DNA of 64,000 nucleotides from Alphaproteobacteria bacterium (GTDB taxonomy: Bacteria; Myxococcota_A; UBA796; GCA-2862545): NCBI GenBank assembly GCA_020632955.1, contig JACKEO010000001.1, forward strand, positions 394,001-458,000, written 5' to 3'. The position numbers were made by a program, and so were the translations under genes. Shown here piece by piece: positions 41,614 through 49,751 of this stretch; within the stretch, counting starts at the first letter, position 1, and every line of letters starts with the position of its first letter. A model generated the notes under the pieces. That model ran no database searches and had not been told where the DNA came from. It worked only from the letters and a program-made list of their open reading frames with translations.

Positions 41614-44600
41614 GCGACGGCCCGGCCCTTCGACATCACCCAGGCGGGCACGGGGCGTTCCAGCGTCCACACGATCTGCATGGGACGCGCGCCGCCGTGA
41701 CGCTCGTAGTGGGCCCACCCGAGGCAGGTGAAGGGCAGGGTCTCGCCGCGCTCGTCCTTGGGGCGCTCCCGCACCAGGAGCAGCACCCGGCTGCCGCGGG
41801 CGTCGTGCTCCACGTACCGTCGGCCCACGGGGGTGCCGTCGTGCGTGTGGTTCTGGGACTCCCAGTGGAAGCGCGTGGGCGAGATCGGGTAGTCCGCGTA
41901 GCGGATCGAGGGGGTGAAGGCGTCGTCGCTCTTGTCGAGCGTGACGAAGAAGGCGTCGGTGGCGGCCTCCTCCACCCACACCGGGCCCTCACGCGACTCA
42001 CGCAGCCGTCCCTTCGCCGTGGCGCCGAAGGCCGCCACCAGCTCGGCGCGGGTGTACGTGGCGTGGCTGCACATGGGCAGGGCGGGATCGCCCAGGTCCC
42101 GCGGCGTGTGCCGCACACGGTCGCGGAGCACGCCCAGCAGCTCGGCCAGCTCCTCGCGGGCCACGTCGTGGGACCAGAAGGCGTCGAGCTCCTCCTGGAG
42201 CTCCACCAGCGGTCGCCGCCGATCGCCCACCGACACCCAGAGCATGCGCGCCAGCGCGAGGTCTCGGGGCGTGAGGCGGTCGACGCGCGGTGCGTTGGAC
42301 GCCATGAGCCAGCGCCGCCACGTGGTGAGGCGGGGCTCGTCGTCCACGTGGCGCAGGCGGCCCACCCGCTTGCGGAGCGCCAGATCCTCGGCCGTGGACT
42401 CGCGACGCTCGAAGCCCGCGTCCCGCCGTAGCAGCGACCAGGAGCGTCCGGTCCCCGTCTGGGGCTGGAAGACGTCGTCGAGGTCCGCGTCGGTGTGCCG
42501 CAGCAGGTCGGCCAGACCCGTCCGCGGTCCGAGCCGCTGCAGGTCGTGCACCAGCAGGCGCCAACCCGCCGAGCCCACCACCTTCTGGATGCCGTCGAGC
42601 ACGAGCCGCTCGGCCTGCTCCTCCAGCTGGATGGCACACCCCGGCGGCAGTCGGGGGAAGCCCCGCTCCACCTGGTCGCGCACCTGCTTGCGCGTGCCCC
42701 CGAGCAGCGCGCGGTACCGCACCTCGTAGCGGTAGTCCTGGTGCACCTGCCCCACGAGGTCGAGCACCACGAGCTGGCTCTTGCCCGGGTGCCGCCGCAG
42801 GCCACGCCCGAGCTGCTGCAGGAAGACCGTGGCGCTCTCGGTGGGACGGAGGAAGAGCACCGTGTCGACCTCGGGGAGGTCCACGCCCTCGTTGAACAGA
42901 TCCACCGTGAACACCAGCTGCAGGGCGCCGGACCGCAGATCCCGGATCGCCGCGCGACGGTCCTCACGCGGGGTGCCTCCGTGCAGCGCCACCGCGGCCA
43001 GGCCGTGCTCACGGCTCACGCGGGCCATGAGCTCGGCGTGCCCCACGCCCACGCAGAAGCCCAGCGCGCGCATGCGCCGGGGGTCGGCCACGTGGCGCTC
43101 CACGGCCTGGAGCACCTGCCGCGCGCGGAGGTGGTCGCCCGTGTAGAGCCGATCCAGCTCGCCCACGTCGAGACGACCGCGACGCCATGCGACCGCCGCC
43201 GAGCCGGGGTCGTGCACGCCGAAGTAGTGGAAGGGCGCCAGCAGGCCCTCCTCCAGCGCGTCCCAGAGGCGGATCTCGGCGGCGATGCGGTGGTCGAACC
43301 AGTGGAGCACCGAGCGGCCGTCCGCACGCTCGGGGGTGGCCGTGAGGCCCAGCAGGATCGTGGGGGCCAGCCGCTGCAGCAGCGCGTCGTAGGTGGGGGC
43401 GGCCGCGTGGTGGAACTCGTCCACCACCACCATGTCGAAGGCCGCGGCGTCGAGGGCGGCCACCGCGTCGGCGCCCAGGCTCTGGATCGAGGCGAAGACG
43501 TGCCGCCCCCGCTCGGGACGCGCGCCGTCCACCAGCAGCTCGCCGAAGCCGGGGTCCTTGAGCACGGTGCGGAAGACCAGCAGCGCCTGCTCGAGGATCT
43601 CCTTGCGGTGGGCCACGAAGAGCAGGCTGTCCACCGTGCCCTCGGCCCGCAGCCGGCGGTAGTCGAAGGCCGAGACCCAGGTCTTGCCCGTGCCGGTGGC
43701 CGCCACGACGAGGTTGTGGGCGTGGCCGTGGGCGCGCTCGGCCTCCAGCGCGTCCAGCACGCGCTCCTGGTGGCGCTTGGGTGACGCATCGATCACCAGG
43801 AAGGCCTGGTCGAGCGCCCCCGACTCGCCGCGAGCCCGCGACAGCGAGCGCTGCAGCCGCTCGGCGTGGGCCTCGGGGTGGTGGTCCTCGGGCCCCAGGG
43901 CCTCCCAGAACTGGGTGAAGGCCTGGTCGAAGCGCTCCAGCAGCGCGGGCGTGGCCACCTCGGTCACCCGCACGTTCCACTCGGCGCCGTCGGTGAGCGC
44001 CGACCGGGAGAGGTTCGACGAGCCGATGTAGGCCGTGGACAGGCCGCTGGCGCGGTGGAAGAGCCAGGCCTTGGCGTGCAGGCGGGTGCCGTCCTCCTCG
44101 TACGCGAGGCGCACCCGGGCCCCCAGGCGGCAGAGCTCCTTCACGGCACGGGCGTCGGTGGCGCCCACGTAGGTGGAGGCCACGAGGCGCAGCTCCCCCC
44201 CGCGCTCGACGAAGCGCCGAAGTGCCTGCTCCAGCAGCTTGAACCCGGAGAACTTCAGGAAGGCGACGATGGCGTCGACCCGGTCGGCGCTGGCGATCTC
44301 GCGCTCCAGCTCGTGGAAGAGCGAGACGTCCTGGGCCCCGTTGAAGAGCAGCGCCGGGTGCACCAGCCCGTGCTCGGGCCGCGGCGGCGGCACCGGCGTG
44401 GCGAGCCCTGGGTTCTCGGGTGCCACCCAGAGCAGGGCGTCCCGGGTCGCGGCGGGCGTGTCGGCCGCGAGGTCGACCACCTCGGCGGGCAGCGTCTCGA
44501 GGACCCGGCGCACGAGGTCCACGCGCGCGTCGATGCCACCCTCCGCGGGGAGCCCGGCCAGCGCCGCCCTCAGGAGCCCCGTGACGTGCCGGGCGAGGGC

Positions 44601-44732
44601 CTCGTCCAGCCAGTCGAGCTGCTGCGCCTTGCGCTCCACCTTCCGCCCGGCCGCCGCGAGGCGCGCCAGCGCCTCCTCCACCGCCTGCGTGATGAGCCGC
44701 TCGTGCAGACCCGCCGCGAGCGTGTGGCGCAT
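41610..44732 (-). CDS. PLD nuclease-SF2 helicase-DUF3427 fusion protein
   Basis: 1,040 residues from ATG 44732 behind GAGGGGG (an ATG/GTG 17 codons upstream lacks one). Domain order: phospholipase-D nuclease with HAKAWLF near residue 217 and GSSNLSRSAL shortly after; SF2 helicase with AATGTGKT (about 342-349), VVDEFHH (about 435), LGLTATPE (about 465), FNEGVDLP and QQLGRGLRR (about 640); C-terminal DUF3427-like region (from ~700, with FHWESQNHTHDGTPVGRRY near the end). Such fusions occur in bacterial defence islands and resemble type III restriction helicases. The two convergent PD-(D/E)XK genes strengthen a DNA-targeting role. Confidence 0.85.
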   Translation of the reverse strand: MRHTLAAGLHERLITQAVEEALARLAAAGRKVERKAQQLDWLDEALARHVTGLLRAALAGLPAEGGIDARVDLVRRVLETLPAEVVDLAADTPAATRDALLWVAPENPGLATPVPPPRPEHGLVHPALLFNGAQDVSLFHELEREIASADRVDAIVAFLKFSGFKLLEQALRRFVERGGELRLVASTYVGATDARAVKELCRLGARVRLAYEEDGTRLHAKAWLFHRASGLSTAYIGSSNLSRSALTDGAEWNVRVTEVATPALLERFDQAFTQFWEALGPEDHHPEAHAERLQRSLSRARGESGALDQAFLVIDASPKRHQERVLDALEAERAHGHAHNLVVAATGTGKTWVSAFDYRRLRAEGTVDSLLFVAHRKEILEQALLVFRTVLKDPGFGELLVDGARPERGRHVFASIQSLGADAVAALDAAAFDMVVVDEFHHAAAPTYDALLQRLAPTILLGLTATPERADGRSVLHWFDHRIAAEIRLWDALEEGLLAPFHYFGVHDPGSAAVAWRRGRLDVGELDRLYTGDHLRARQVLQAVERHVADPRRMRALGFCVGVGHAELMARVSREHGLAAVALHGGTPREDRRAAIRDLRSGALQLVFTVDLFNEGVDLPEVDTVLFLRPTESATVFLQQLGRGLRRHPGKSQLVVLDLVGQVHQDYRYEVRYRALLGGTRKQVRDQVERGFPRLPPGCAIQLEEQAERLVLDGIQKVVGSAGWRLLVHDLQRLGPRTGLADLLRHTDADLDDVFQPQTGTGRSWSLLRRDAGFERRESTAEDLALRKRVGRLRHVDDEPRLTTWRRWLMASNAPRVDRLTPRDLALARMLWVSVGDRRRPLVELQEELDAFWSHDVAREELAELLGVLRDRVRHTPRDLGDPALPMCSHATYTRAELVAAFGATAKGRLRESREGPVWVEEAATDAFFVTLDKSDDAFTPSIRYADYPISPTRFHWESQNHTHDGTPVGRRYVEHDARGSRVLLLVRERPKDERGETLPFTCLGWAHYERHGGARPMQIVWTLERPVPAWVMSKGRAVA

Positions 44733-44802
44733 GCGCGATCCCCCTCGCGCACCTGGTAGCGCCGAGATCGGCCGCGCGGCCACCCGCGGCGAACCGCTCG
44801 CC

Positions 44803-45885
44803 CTACTCGCCCGCCCACCGCGCCCGGTTGCGCGCGATGGCCGCCTCCACCAGATCGGTGTCCTCGTAGAAGGCGCCGGCGAGCACGTTCAGGTTCGCCA
44901 TGCCGTCGTGCGCCGCGATGAGCCGGCTCGGGAGGTCGCCGGCGAAGCCCAGGGCGAGGCTGGCCTCGCGCACCCCGGCGTAGGTGCCGATGAAGGAGGC
45001 CTGCTCCACCACCGACGCCGAGCCGTCGAGCGAGAAGGCGAAGTCGTTCACCAGGAGGTGGTCGGGGTCGCGGCTGTCGACGGATCCCGCGAGGGCCGCG
45101 TCCACCCCCTCCGGCGTGGTGGTGATCGACCAGGTGCGATCGAGGGTGACCGTGGACGGCGTGCAGCCCTCCCGGGCGAGCAGCAGCTCGCGCAGCCGGC
45201 CGCCCGGCGCCCACACCAGCGGACGCCCGGCCGCCTGCAGCGCACCGAGCGCCACGGTGGCCGCCGGCGCTTCGCCGTCGTGGAGCAGGGAACACACCGA
45301 GGTCCCGTCCCGCGGTGCAGCCATCAGGTCCACGAGCTGCGGCAGGTCCTCCTCCTCCAGATCCAGCCCGAAGGTGAGCACCACGATCTCGTCGGGCCAG
45401 GCCTGCGCGAAGGCCACGAGCTCGTCGAGCACCTCGTCCAGCGGCAGGCCGTACACGCTGTGCCAGGTGGTGATCACGCCGTCCTTGATCGTGACGTTGA
45501 TCTCGAGGAAGCGGATGCCGTCCTCGAGCTGCCGACCCAGCGAGCGGTCCTGGGTGCGGGCCCAGTCCACCACGCGCTGACGGTTCGGGTCGTCGTCGGG
45601 TGTCGTCTCGTCGCCCCAGAGGGTGCGCACCACCGCCGGCGCGTGCGGAGAGATGCCGAGCCGCGCCTCGCACGCGTACGACGAGGAGTTGAAGGCACCC
45701 GGCAGCAGCACGCGCCCCAGGGGCACCTCGGGGTGGTCGGCGAAGACGTCGGCCATCCAGTGGGCGGTGGCGGGGACCGGGAGGTCGGTGTCGTCGCCGC
45801 CGTCCGTGCCGGCGGCGTCGGGCTGCGCGGGCGCTGCGCACCCGAGGACGGCCAAGCAGAGGCTGCACGGGATCGGGCGGCGCAT
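44803..45885 (-). CDS. PI-PLC X-domain-like lipoprotein lacking the first catalytic His
   Basis: 360 residues from ATG 45885 behind GGAGG. MRRPIPCSLCLAVLGC ends in a lipobox (VLGC, C16), then an Asp/Gly linker. LLPGAFNSSSY corresponds to the LPGTHDS motif of PI-PLC-like proteins but has F65 where the catalytic His should be. GIRFLEINVTIKDGVITTWHSVYG keeps the second His (H142). Length and motif spacing fit bacterial PI-PLC-like proteins. Without the first His the usual acid-base mechanism fails, so it may be a lipid- or glycan-binding pseudoenzyme, or another residue may substitute. It is divergent from a small basic protein gene. Confidence 0.75.
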   Translation of the reverse strand: MRRPIPCSLCLAVLGCAAPAQPDAAGTDGGDDTDLPVPATAHWMADVFADHPEVPLGRVLLPGAFNSSSYACEARLGISPHAPAVVRTLWGDETTPDDDPNRQRVVDWARTQDRSLGRQLEDGIRFLEINVTIKDGVITTWHSVYGLPLDEVLDELVAFAQAWPDEIVVLTFGLDLEEEDLPQLVDLMAAPRDGTSVCSLLHDGEAPAATVALGALQAAGRPLVWAPGGRLRELLLAREGCTPSTVTLDRTWSITTTPEGVDAALAGSVDSRDPDHLLVNDFAFSLDGSASVVEQASFIGTYAGVREASLALGFAGDLPSRLIAAHDGMANLNVLAGAFYEDTDLVEAAIARNRARWAGE

Positions 45886-46045
45886 CGGGGCCTCCGGGGG
45901 GCGCGTCCCCCTCCCTGTCGCCCGTCCGGGAGCGGGCCACCACCCGCGTGCCGCGCGCGTCACGGGCCCGTCCGGGGATCGCCCGCCGACCGGACAGGCG
46001 GGACGAGCGGGATACACAAGCGCCCCCCCCCACCAGCGAGGTCCC

Positions 46046-46261
46046 ATGGCGAAGGTCCGTCCCAGCGTCCAGAAGCGACTCAAGGAAGCCCGAGCGATCG
46101 AGAAGAAGCAGGCCAAGGCCGCCCGTCAGGCGGCGCGCGCCGAGGCCAAGGCCAGCCGGCCCGACGTCGACGACGGTGTCGATCCCGATCTCGTGGGTCT
46201 CACGGTCGGCCCGCGGGCCGAGGAGCCCTGGTACATGCGCGAGGCCCTGCAGGACGAGTAG
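46046..46261 (+). CDS. small basic protein of unknown function
   Basis: 71 residues. The first half is a Lys/Ala/Arg helix (QKRLKEARAIEKKQAKAARQAARAEAK), probably a nucleic-acid-binding or coiled helix. The second half is acidic (DVDDGVDPDLVGL) and ends EEPWYMREALQDE. No signal peptide. The coding pattern and clean end before the convergent sulfatase gene support a real gene, but no family is recognised. An RNA- or ribosome-associated role would suit the composition. Confidence 0.6.
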   Translation: MAKVRPSVQKRLKEARAIEKKQAKAARQAARAEAKASRPDVDDGVDPDLVGLTVGPRAEEPWYMREALQDE

Positions 46262-46290
46262 GCGTCGCGCAGCCCGCGCGCCGCCGCACC

Positions 46291-48474
46291 TCAGTCCGTG
46301 TAGCCCAGCTCCCGCAAGGCCTCCCCGACGCGCCCCCCGCGTGGCGCCTCGTCGGGCACCAGCGTGGTGCCCCTGCCGTGCTCTGCCGTCCACCAGGCGG
46401 CCTGCGCGTGGGCGCCGAGCACCTGCCCCAGCAGCAGGCGCGCCCGCCAGGCGCCCAGCCCCTGACGCGCCGCGTCGACGGGCTGCTGCTCGCCCGGGTC
46501 CACGCGCAGGTCGTGCACCTCCGCCACGCCGTCGGCGCCCGCGATCACCTTCCACCCCGCGCTCGTGAGCGCGTGACGACGATCGCCATTGGCGCTGAGG
46601 GCGCCCGGCGGTGCCGGGCCCGGCAGGCCCATCGCCCGACCCACCAACGAGGCGGCGGCGGCGCCCGGCAGCGGCGGCACCGCCAGCAGCTCGGTGAGGG
46701 TGCTGGGCACCGCCACGGTGCTCACCACCTCCTCCACCCGCCCACCCGCCGGCAGCCGACCCGGCAGCCGCAGCAGGAGGGGCACGTGCAGCACCTCGTC
46801 GTAGAGCGTGGTGCCGTGGCGCCAGCCGCCGTGCTCCCCGAACTCCTCGCCGTGGTCGGCGGTGAGCACCACGAGGGTGTCGTCGGCGAGACCGAGCGCC
46901 TCCAGTCGTGCCAGGAAGCGCCCCAGCTCGCCGTCGTGCTGCGTGATCTCGCCGTCGTGCAGCGCCTCCAGGCGGCGCGCATCACGCGCCGAGAAGGTGA
47001 AGGCCGGCGGACGCTCCTCGGCCTGCGTGAGCAGGCGGCTGGTGGCCTCGGGCGTGACGGGGCCGTCGTAGGGGTCCGCGTCGTAGAGCGCCAGGGAGGC
47101 CTCGTCGGGCGCGTAGGGGTCGTGCGGATCCATGGGCTGCACGTAGAGGAAGAAGCGCTGCTGCGCGTGGGCCTCCAGCCAGTCGCCCGCCGCCTCGTAC
47201 AGGGTGGCCGCGTCGGTCTTCTGCTCGCCGCTGGGGAAGGCCTGGAAGGTGTCCCAGCCCTGGTCGAAGCCGAAGCGCTCCGTGAGCCACGGGTTGGCGG
47301 TGAGCGCGGCCGTCGCGAAGCCCTGCGCCTGGAGGTGTTCGGCCAGGAGCAGCGCCTCGGGCGGGAGCGCCGCCTCGGGCGTGGTCTGCCCGTGGGCGTC
47401 GGGGTGCAGACCGGTGAGCAGCGAGGCCACCGCCGGCTTCGTCCAGCTCTCGGGGGAGCGGGCCTGCGCGAACAGCACCCCGCCGGCCGCGAGAGCGTCG
47501 AGGGCTGGGGTGCGCACCCGCGTGGCAGGCCGAACGGCGTGCACCCGCGCCGCCCCCAGTGTGTCGACCACCACCAGCACCACCCCGCGTGCAGGAGCCA
47601 GGTCAGGCGCCGGTCGGGGCGCCACGACGATGCAGGGCGCCTCCCAGCGGATCGAGGACGACGGGTCGCCCAGGGCCTCGAGCTCCAGGCGCACGGTGGT
47701 GCCCGACGGTGCCCCCAGCGACAGGTCGAGGGATGCGACCTCCCCGTCGGCCACGCCCTCGTGCAGGGTGCGCGCCTCGCCCCCATCCGGGGTGAGCCGC
47801 ACCCGGAAGGGCACGCTGCCGTCCACCGCCCTCACGCCCACCTGGAGCCGGGCCTCGGGAGGCAGCACGAGGTGCACGCGCAGGGTGGAGCGCCCCGCGA
47901 GCTGCAGCGCGCCGGGAACGCGCCCCAACCGGTCGTGGGTGGTGGGCACCTCGGGTGCGGGCGCCGCGCCACGCCGCAGCCACAGCCAGTCCACGGCCAG
48001 CGGAACTGCGGCCGCGGAGGCGTCCTCGCCCCCCACCCGAAGCGCGGTGAAGGGAGCGCGGAGGCGTCCCTCGGGGAGCGGCACCTCGACCACGACCGGC
48101 GCTCCCCCCGGCGTGACGGGCACCGGCGGCAGCACCACCTCGTCCAGCTGCACCCGCACGGCGCGCGCCGCGCCGGGATGCACGCGCAGGCGCAGGGAGG
48201 TGGGCACCTCGGAGGCGTCCACCGGGATCACCAGATCCCGGGAGGGATCCGCCAACGCCCAGGTGCCGTCCCCGAGATCGGGCCGTCGGGTCCAGCCGCC
48301 CAGGGTGTGCTTGGGACCCGCCGGAGACCCCACGTCCACCACCCAGCCCCCCTCGTCCACCTCCGCCAGGTGGCGCAGGGCGACGAGGTCGCGGAGCACG
48401 TGCGCTGCGGGCTCGGCCGGCGACGGAGCACCACCGCACCCCACCCCGAGGGCGAGGAGGAGGCCGATCACCAC
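46291..48474 (-). CDS. sulfatase-superfamily lipoprotein with Thr at the nucleophile position
   Basis: 727 residues from GTG 48474. VIGLLLALGVGC is a lipobox (GVGC) with an unusually uncharged n-region. Residues ~30-290 are beta-sandwich-like. The alkaline-phosphatase fold starts at GVVLVVVDTLGAARV. At the site where sulfatases have Cys-x-Pro-x-Arg it reads SWTKPAVASLLTG, so T345 takes the nucleophile place and the Arg is Val. HDGEITQHDGELGRFL and LTADHGEEFGEHGGWRHG carry the other metal ligands. Thr/Ser-type relatives include phosphoethanolamine and lipoteichoic-acid transferases and phosphonate hydrolases, so phospho-transfer or hydrolysis is likelier than desulfation. It overlaps the glyoxalase gene by seven bases. 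Confidence 0.83.
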   Translation of the reverse strand: MVIGLLLALGVGCGGAPSPAEPAAHVLRDLVALRHLAEVDEGGWVVDVGSPAGPKHTLGGWTRRPDLGDGTWALADPSRDLVIPVDASEVPTSLRLRVHPGAARAVRVQLDEVVLPPVPVTPGGAPVVVEVPLPEGRLRAPFTALRVGGEDASAAAVPLAVDWLWLRRGAAPAPEVPTTHDRLGRVPGALQLAGRSTLRVHLVLPPEARLQVGVRAVDGSVPFRVRLTPDGGEARTLHEGVADGEVASLDLSLGAPSGTTVRLELEALGDPSSSIRWEAPCIVVAPRPAPDLAPARGVVLVVVDTLGAARVHAVRPATRVRTPALDALAAGGVLFAQARSPESWTKPAVASLLTGLHPDAHGQTTPEAALPPEALLLAEHLQAQGFATAALTANPWLTERFGFDQGWDTFQAFPSGEQKTDAATLYEAAGDWLEAHAQQRFFLYVQPMDPHDPYAPDEASLALYDADPYDGPVTPEATSRLLTQAEERPPAFTFSARDARRLEALHDGEITQHDGELGRFLARLEALGLADDTLVVLTADHGEEFGEHGGWRHGTTLYDEVLHVPLLLRLPGRLPAGGRVEEVVSTVAVPSTLTELLAVPPLPGAAAASLVGRAMGLPGPAPPGALSANGDRRHALTSAGWKVIAGADGVAEVHDLRVDPGEQQPVDAARQGLGAWRARLLLGQVLGAHAQAAWWTAEHGRGTTLVPDEAPRGGRVGEALRELGYTD

Positions 48475-48893
48475 GTGCCGGTGCTCGGCATCGAGGCCCA
48501 GGGCTCCTGCGGCGTCAACGCCTCACCCGCCTGCAGCAGCTCCACGCTGATCCCGTCGGGGCTGCGCACGAAGGCCATGCGGCCGTCGCGGGGAGGCCGG
48601 AGGATCGTGACGCCGCCCGCCTGCAGGCGCGCGCAGGCCGCGTGGATGTCGTGGGTGGCGAAGGCCAGGTGACCGAAGTTCCGGCCTCCGTCGTAGGGCT
48701 CCTCCTGGTCCCAGTTCCAGGTGAGCTCGATCTCGGCGGCGTCGCCGTCCGCACCCGTCGACAGGAAGACCAGGGTGAAGCGACCGGCCTCGACGGCGCG
48801 GCGACGCACCTCCACCAGGCCGAGCAGGTCGCAGAAGAAGTGCAGGGCCGCGTCGAGGTCGCGCACCCGGACCATGGCGTGCAGGAAGCGCAT
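48468..48893 (-). CDS. gloA: glyoxalase I (lactoylglutathione lyase)
   Basis: 141 residues from ATG 48893 behind GGAGG; 20 upstream residues are excluded. Two beta-alpha-beta-beta-beta modules. Metal ligands are all present: H5 (RFLHAMVRV), E56 (EIELTWN), H75 (FGHLAFA) and E118 (ISVELLQ), as in the E. coli enzyme. It converts the methylglyoxal-glutathione hemithioacetal to lactoylglutathione in the cytoplasm. The sulfatase-like gene overlaps its end, so the two are co-transcribed though functionally unrelated. Confidence 0.9.
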   Translation of the reverse strand: MRFLHAMVRVRDLDAALHFFCDLLGLVEVRRRAVEAGRFTLVFLSTGADGDAAEIELTWNWDQEEPYDGGRNFGHLAFATHDIHAACARLQAGGVTILRPPRDGRMAFVRSPDGISVELLQAGEALTPQEPWASMPSTGTW

Positions 48894-48985
48894 CGGTCCT
48901 CCGGGAGTCGTCGGAGGTATCCCCCCGGACGCCCGCCCGGTCCCTCCGCGCACCTGCGTGCTAGGGTCGCGCCGACCTCGCGAGC

Positions 48986-49747
48986 GTGCGCATGCGCCTG
49001 TCCCCCCGCGTCCTCGGCGCCGCCTTCCTGGCCCTGTCGTGCGTGCAGCTCGCCGCCGAGCTGGCGGCCTGGCCCGAGGCCATCTTCCTGGTCAAGCCGC
49101 TGCTGCTCCCGCTGCTGGGTGCCTGGTACCTGGCCTCGGTGCCCACCCCGCGTACGCGCGTCGACCGTCGGATGGGCGTGGCCTTCGCCACCTCGTGGGT
49201 GGGCGACGTGGCGCTGATGCTCGCGCCGGCACATCCCGACGACACCGCGATCCTGGGCATCCCGAAGCACGACGCCTGGTTCCTCGTGGGCGTGGGCGCC
49301 TTCTTCGTCTGCCACCTGGCCTTCATCGCGGTCTTCCGCGCCGTGGACCGTCCCGAGGTGCCCGGTCCGTTCCCCTCGCGCTGGGCGTGGTTCCTGCCCC
49401 TGGCGGCCTACGGCCTGGGCATCATCAGCTACGTGGTGCCCCGGGTGGCGGCCGACCCCGTGCGCGGCGACGCCGCCGGACCCGTGGCGGTGTACGCCGT
49501 GGTCCTCTGCCTGATGGCCGCCTTCGCGCTGCAGCGCCACGGTCGCGTCTCGACGAGGAGCTTCACGGCGGTCGCGGTGGGGGCGCACGTCTTCGTGGCG
49601 TCGGACTCCCTCATCGCCCTCGCCCACCTCGTCCACCTGCCGATCCCCTTCTCGGGCTTCCTCATCATGTCCACCTACCTGGTGGCCGAAGCCCTCATCG
49701 CCTGGGGGGTGCTCGCGCAGCGCCGGGACCAGGCCGACGGAGCCTAG
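48986..49747 (+). CDS. YhhN/TMEM86-type lysoplasmalogenase-like membrane protein
   Basis: 253 residues from GTG 48986 (ATG 48992 also possible) with about eight hydrophobic segments. KPLLLPLLGAWYL, TSWVGDVALMLAP, FFVCHLAFIAVF and HVFVASDSLIAL match the YhhN family, whose members hydrolyse the vinyl-ether bond of lysoplasmalogens at the membrane. Myxobacteria make plasmalogens used in development, so a role in their turnover is a fair inference. It is divergent from gloA and four bases from the glycosidase lipoprotein gene. Confidence 0.82.
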   Translation: MRMRLSPRVLGAAFLALSCVQLAAELAAWPEAIFLVKPLLLPLLGAWYLASVPTPRTRVDRRMGVAFATSWVGDVALMLAPAHPDDTAILGIPKHDAWFLVGVGAFFVCHLAFIAVFRAVDRPEVPGPFPSRWAWFLPLAAYGLGIISYVVPRVAADPVRGDAAGPVAVYAVVLCLMAAFALQRHGRVSTRSFTAVAVGAHVFVASDSLIALAHLVHLPIPFSGFLIMSTYLVAEALIAWGVLAQRRDQADGA

Positions 49748-49751
49748 ACCG

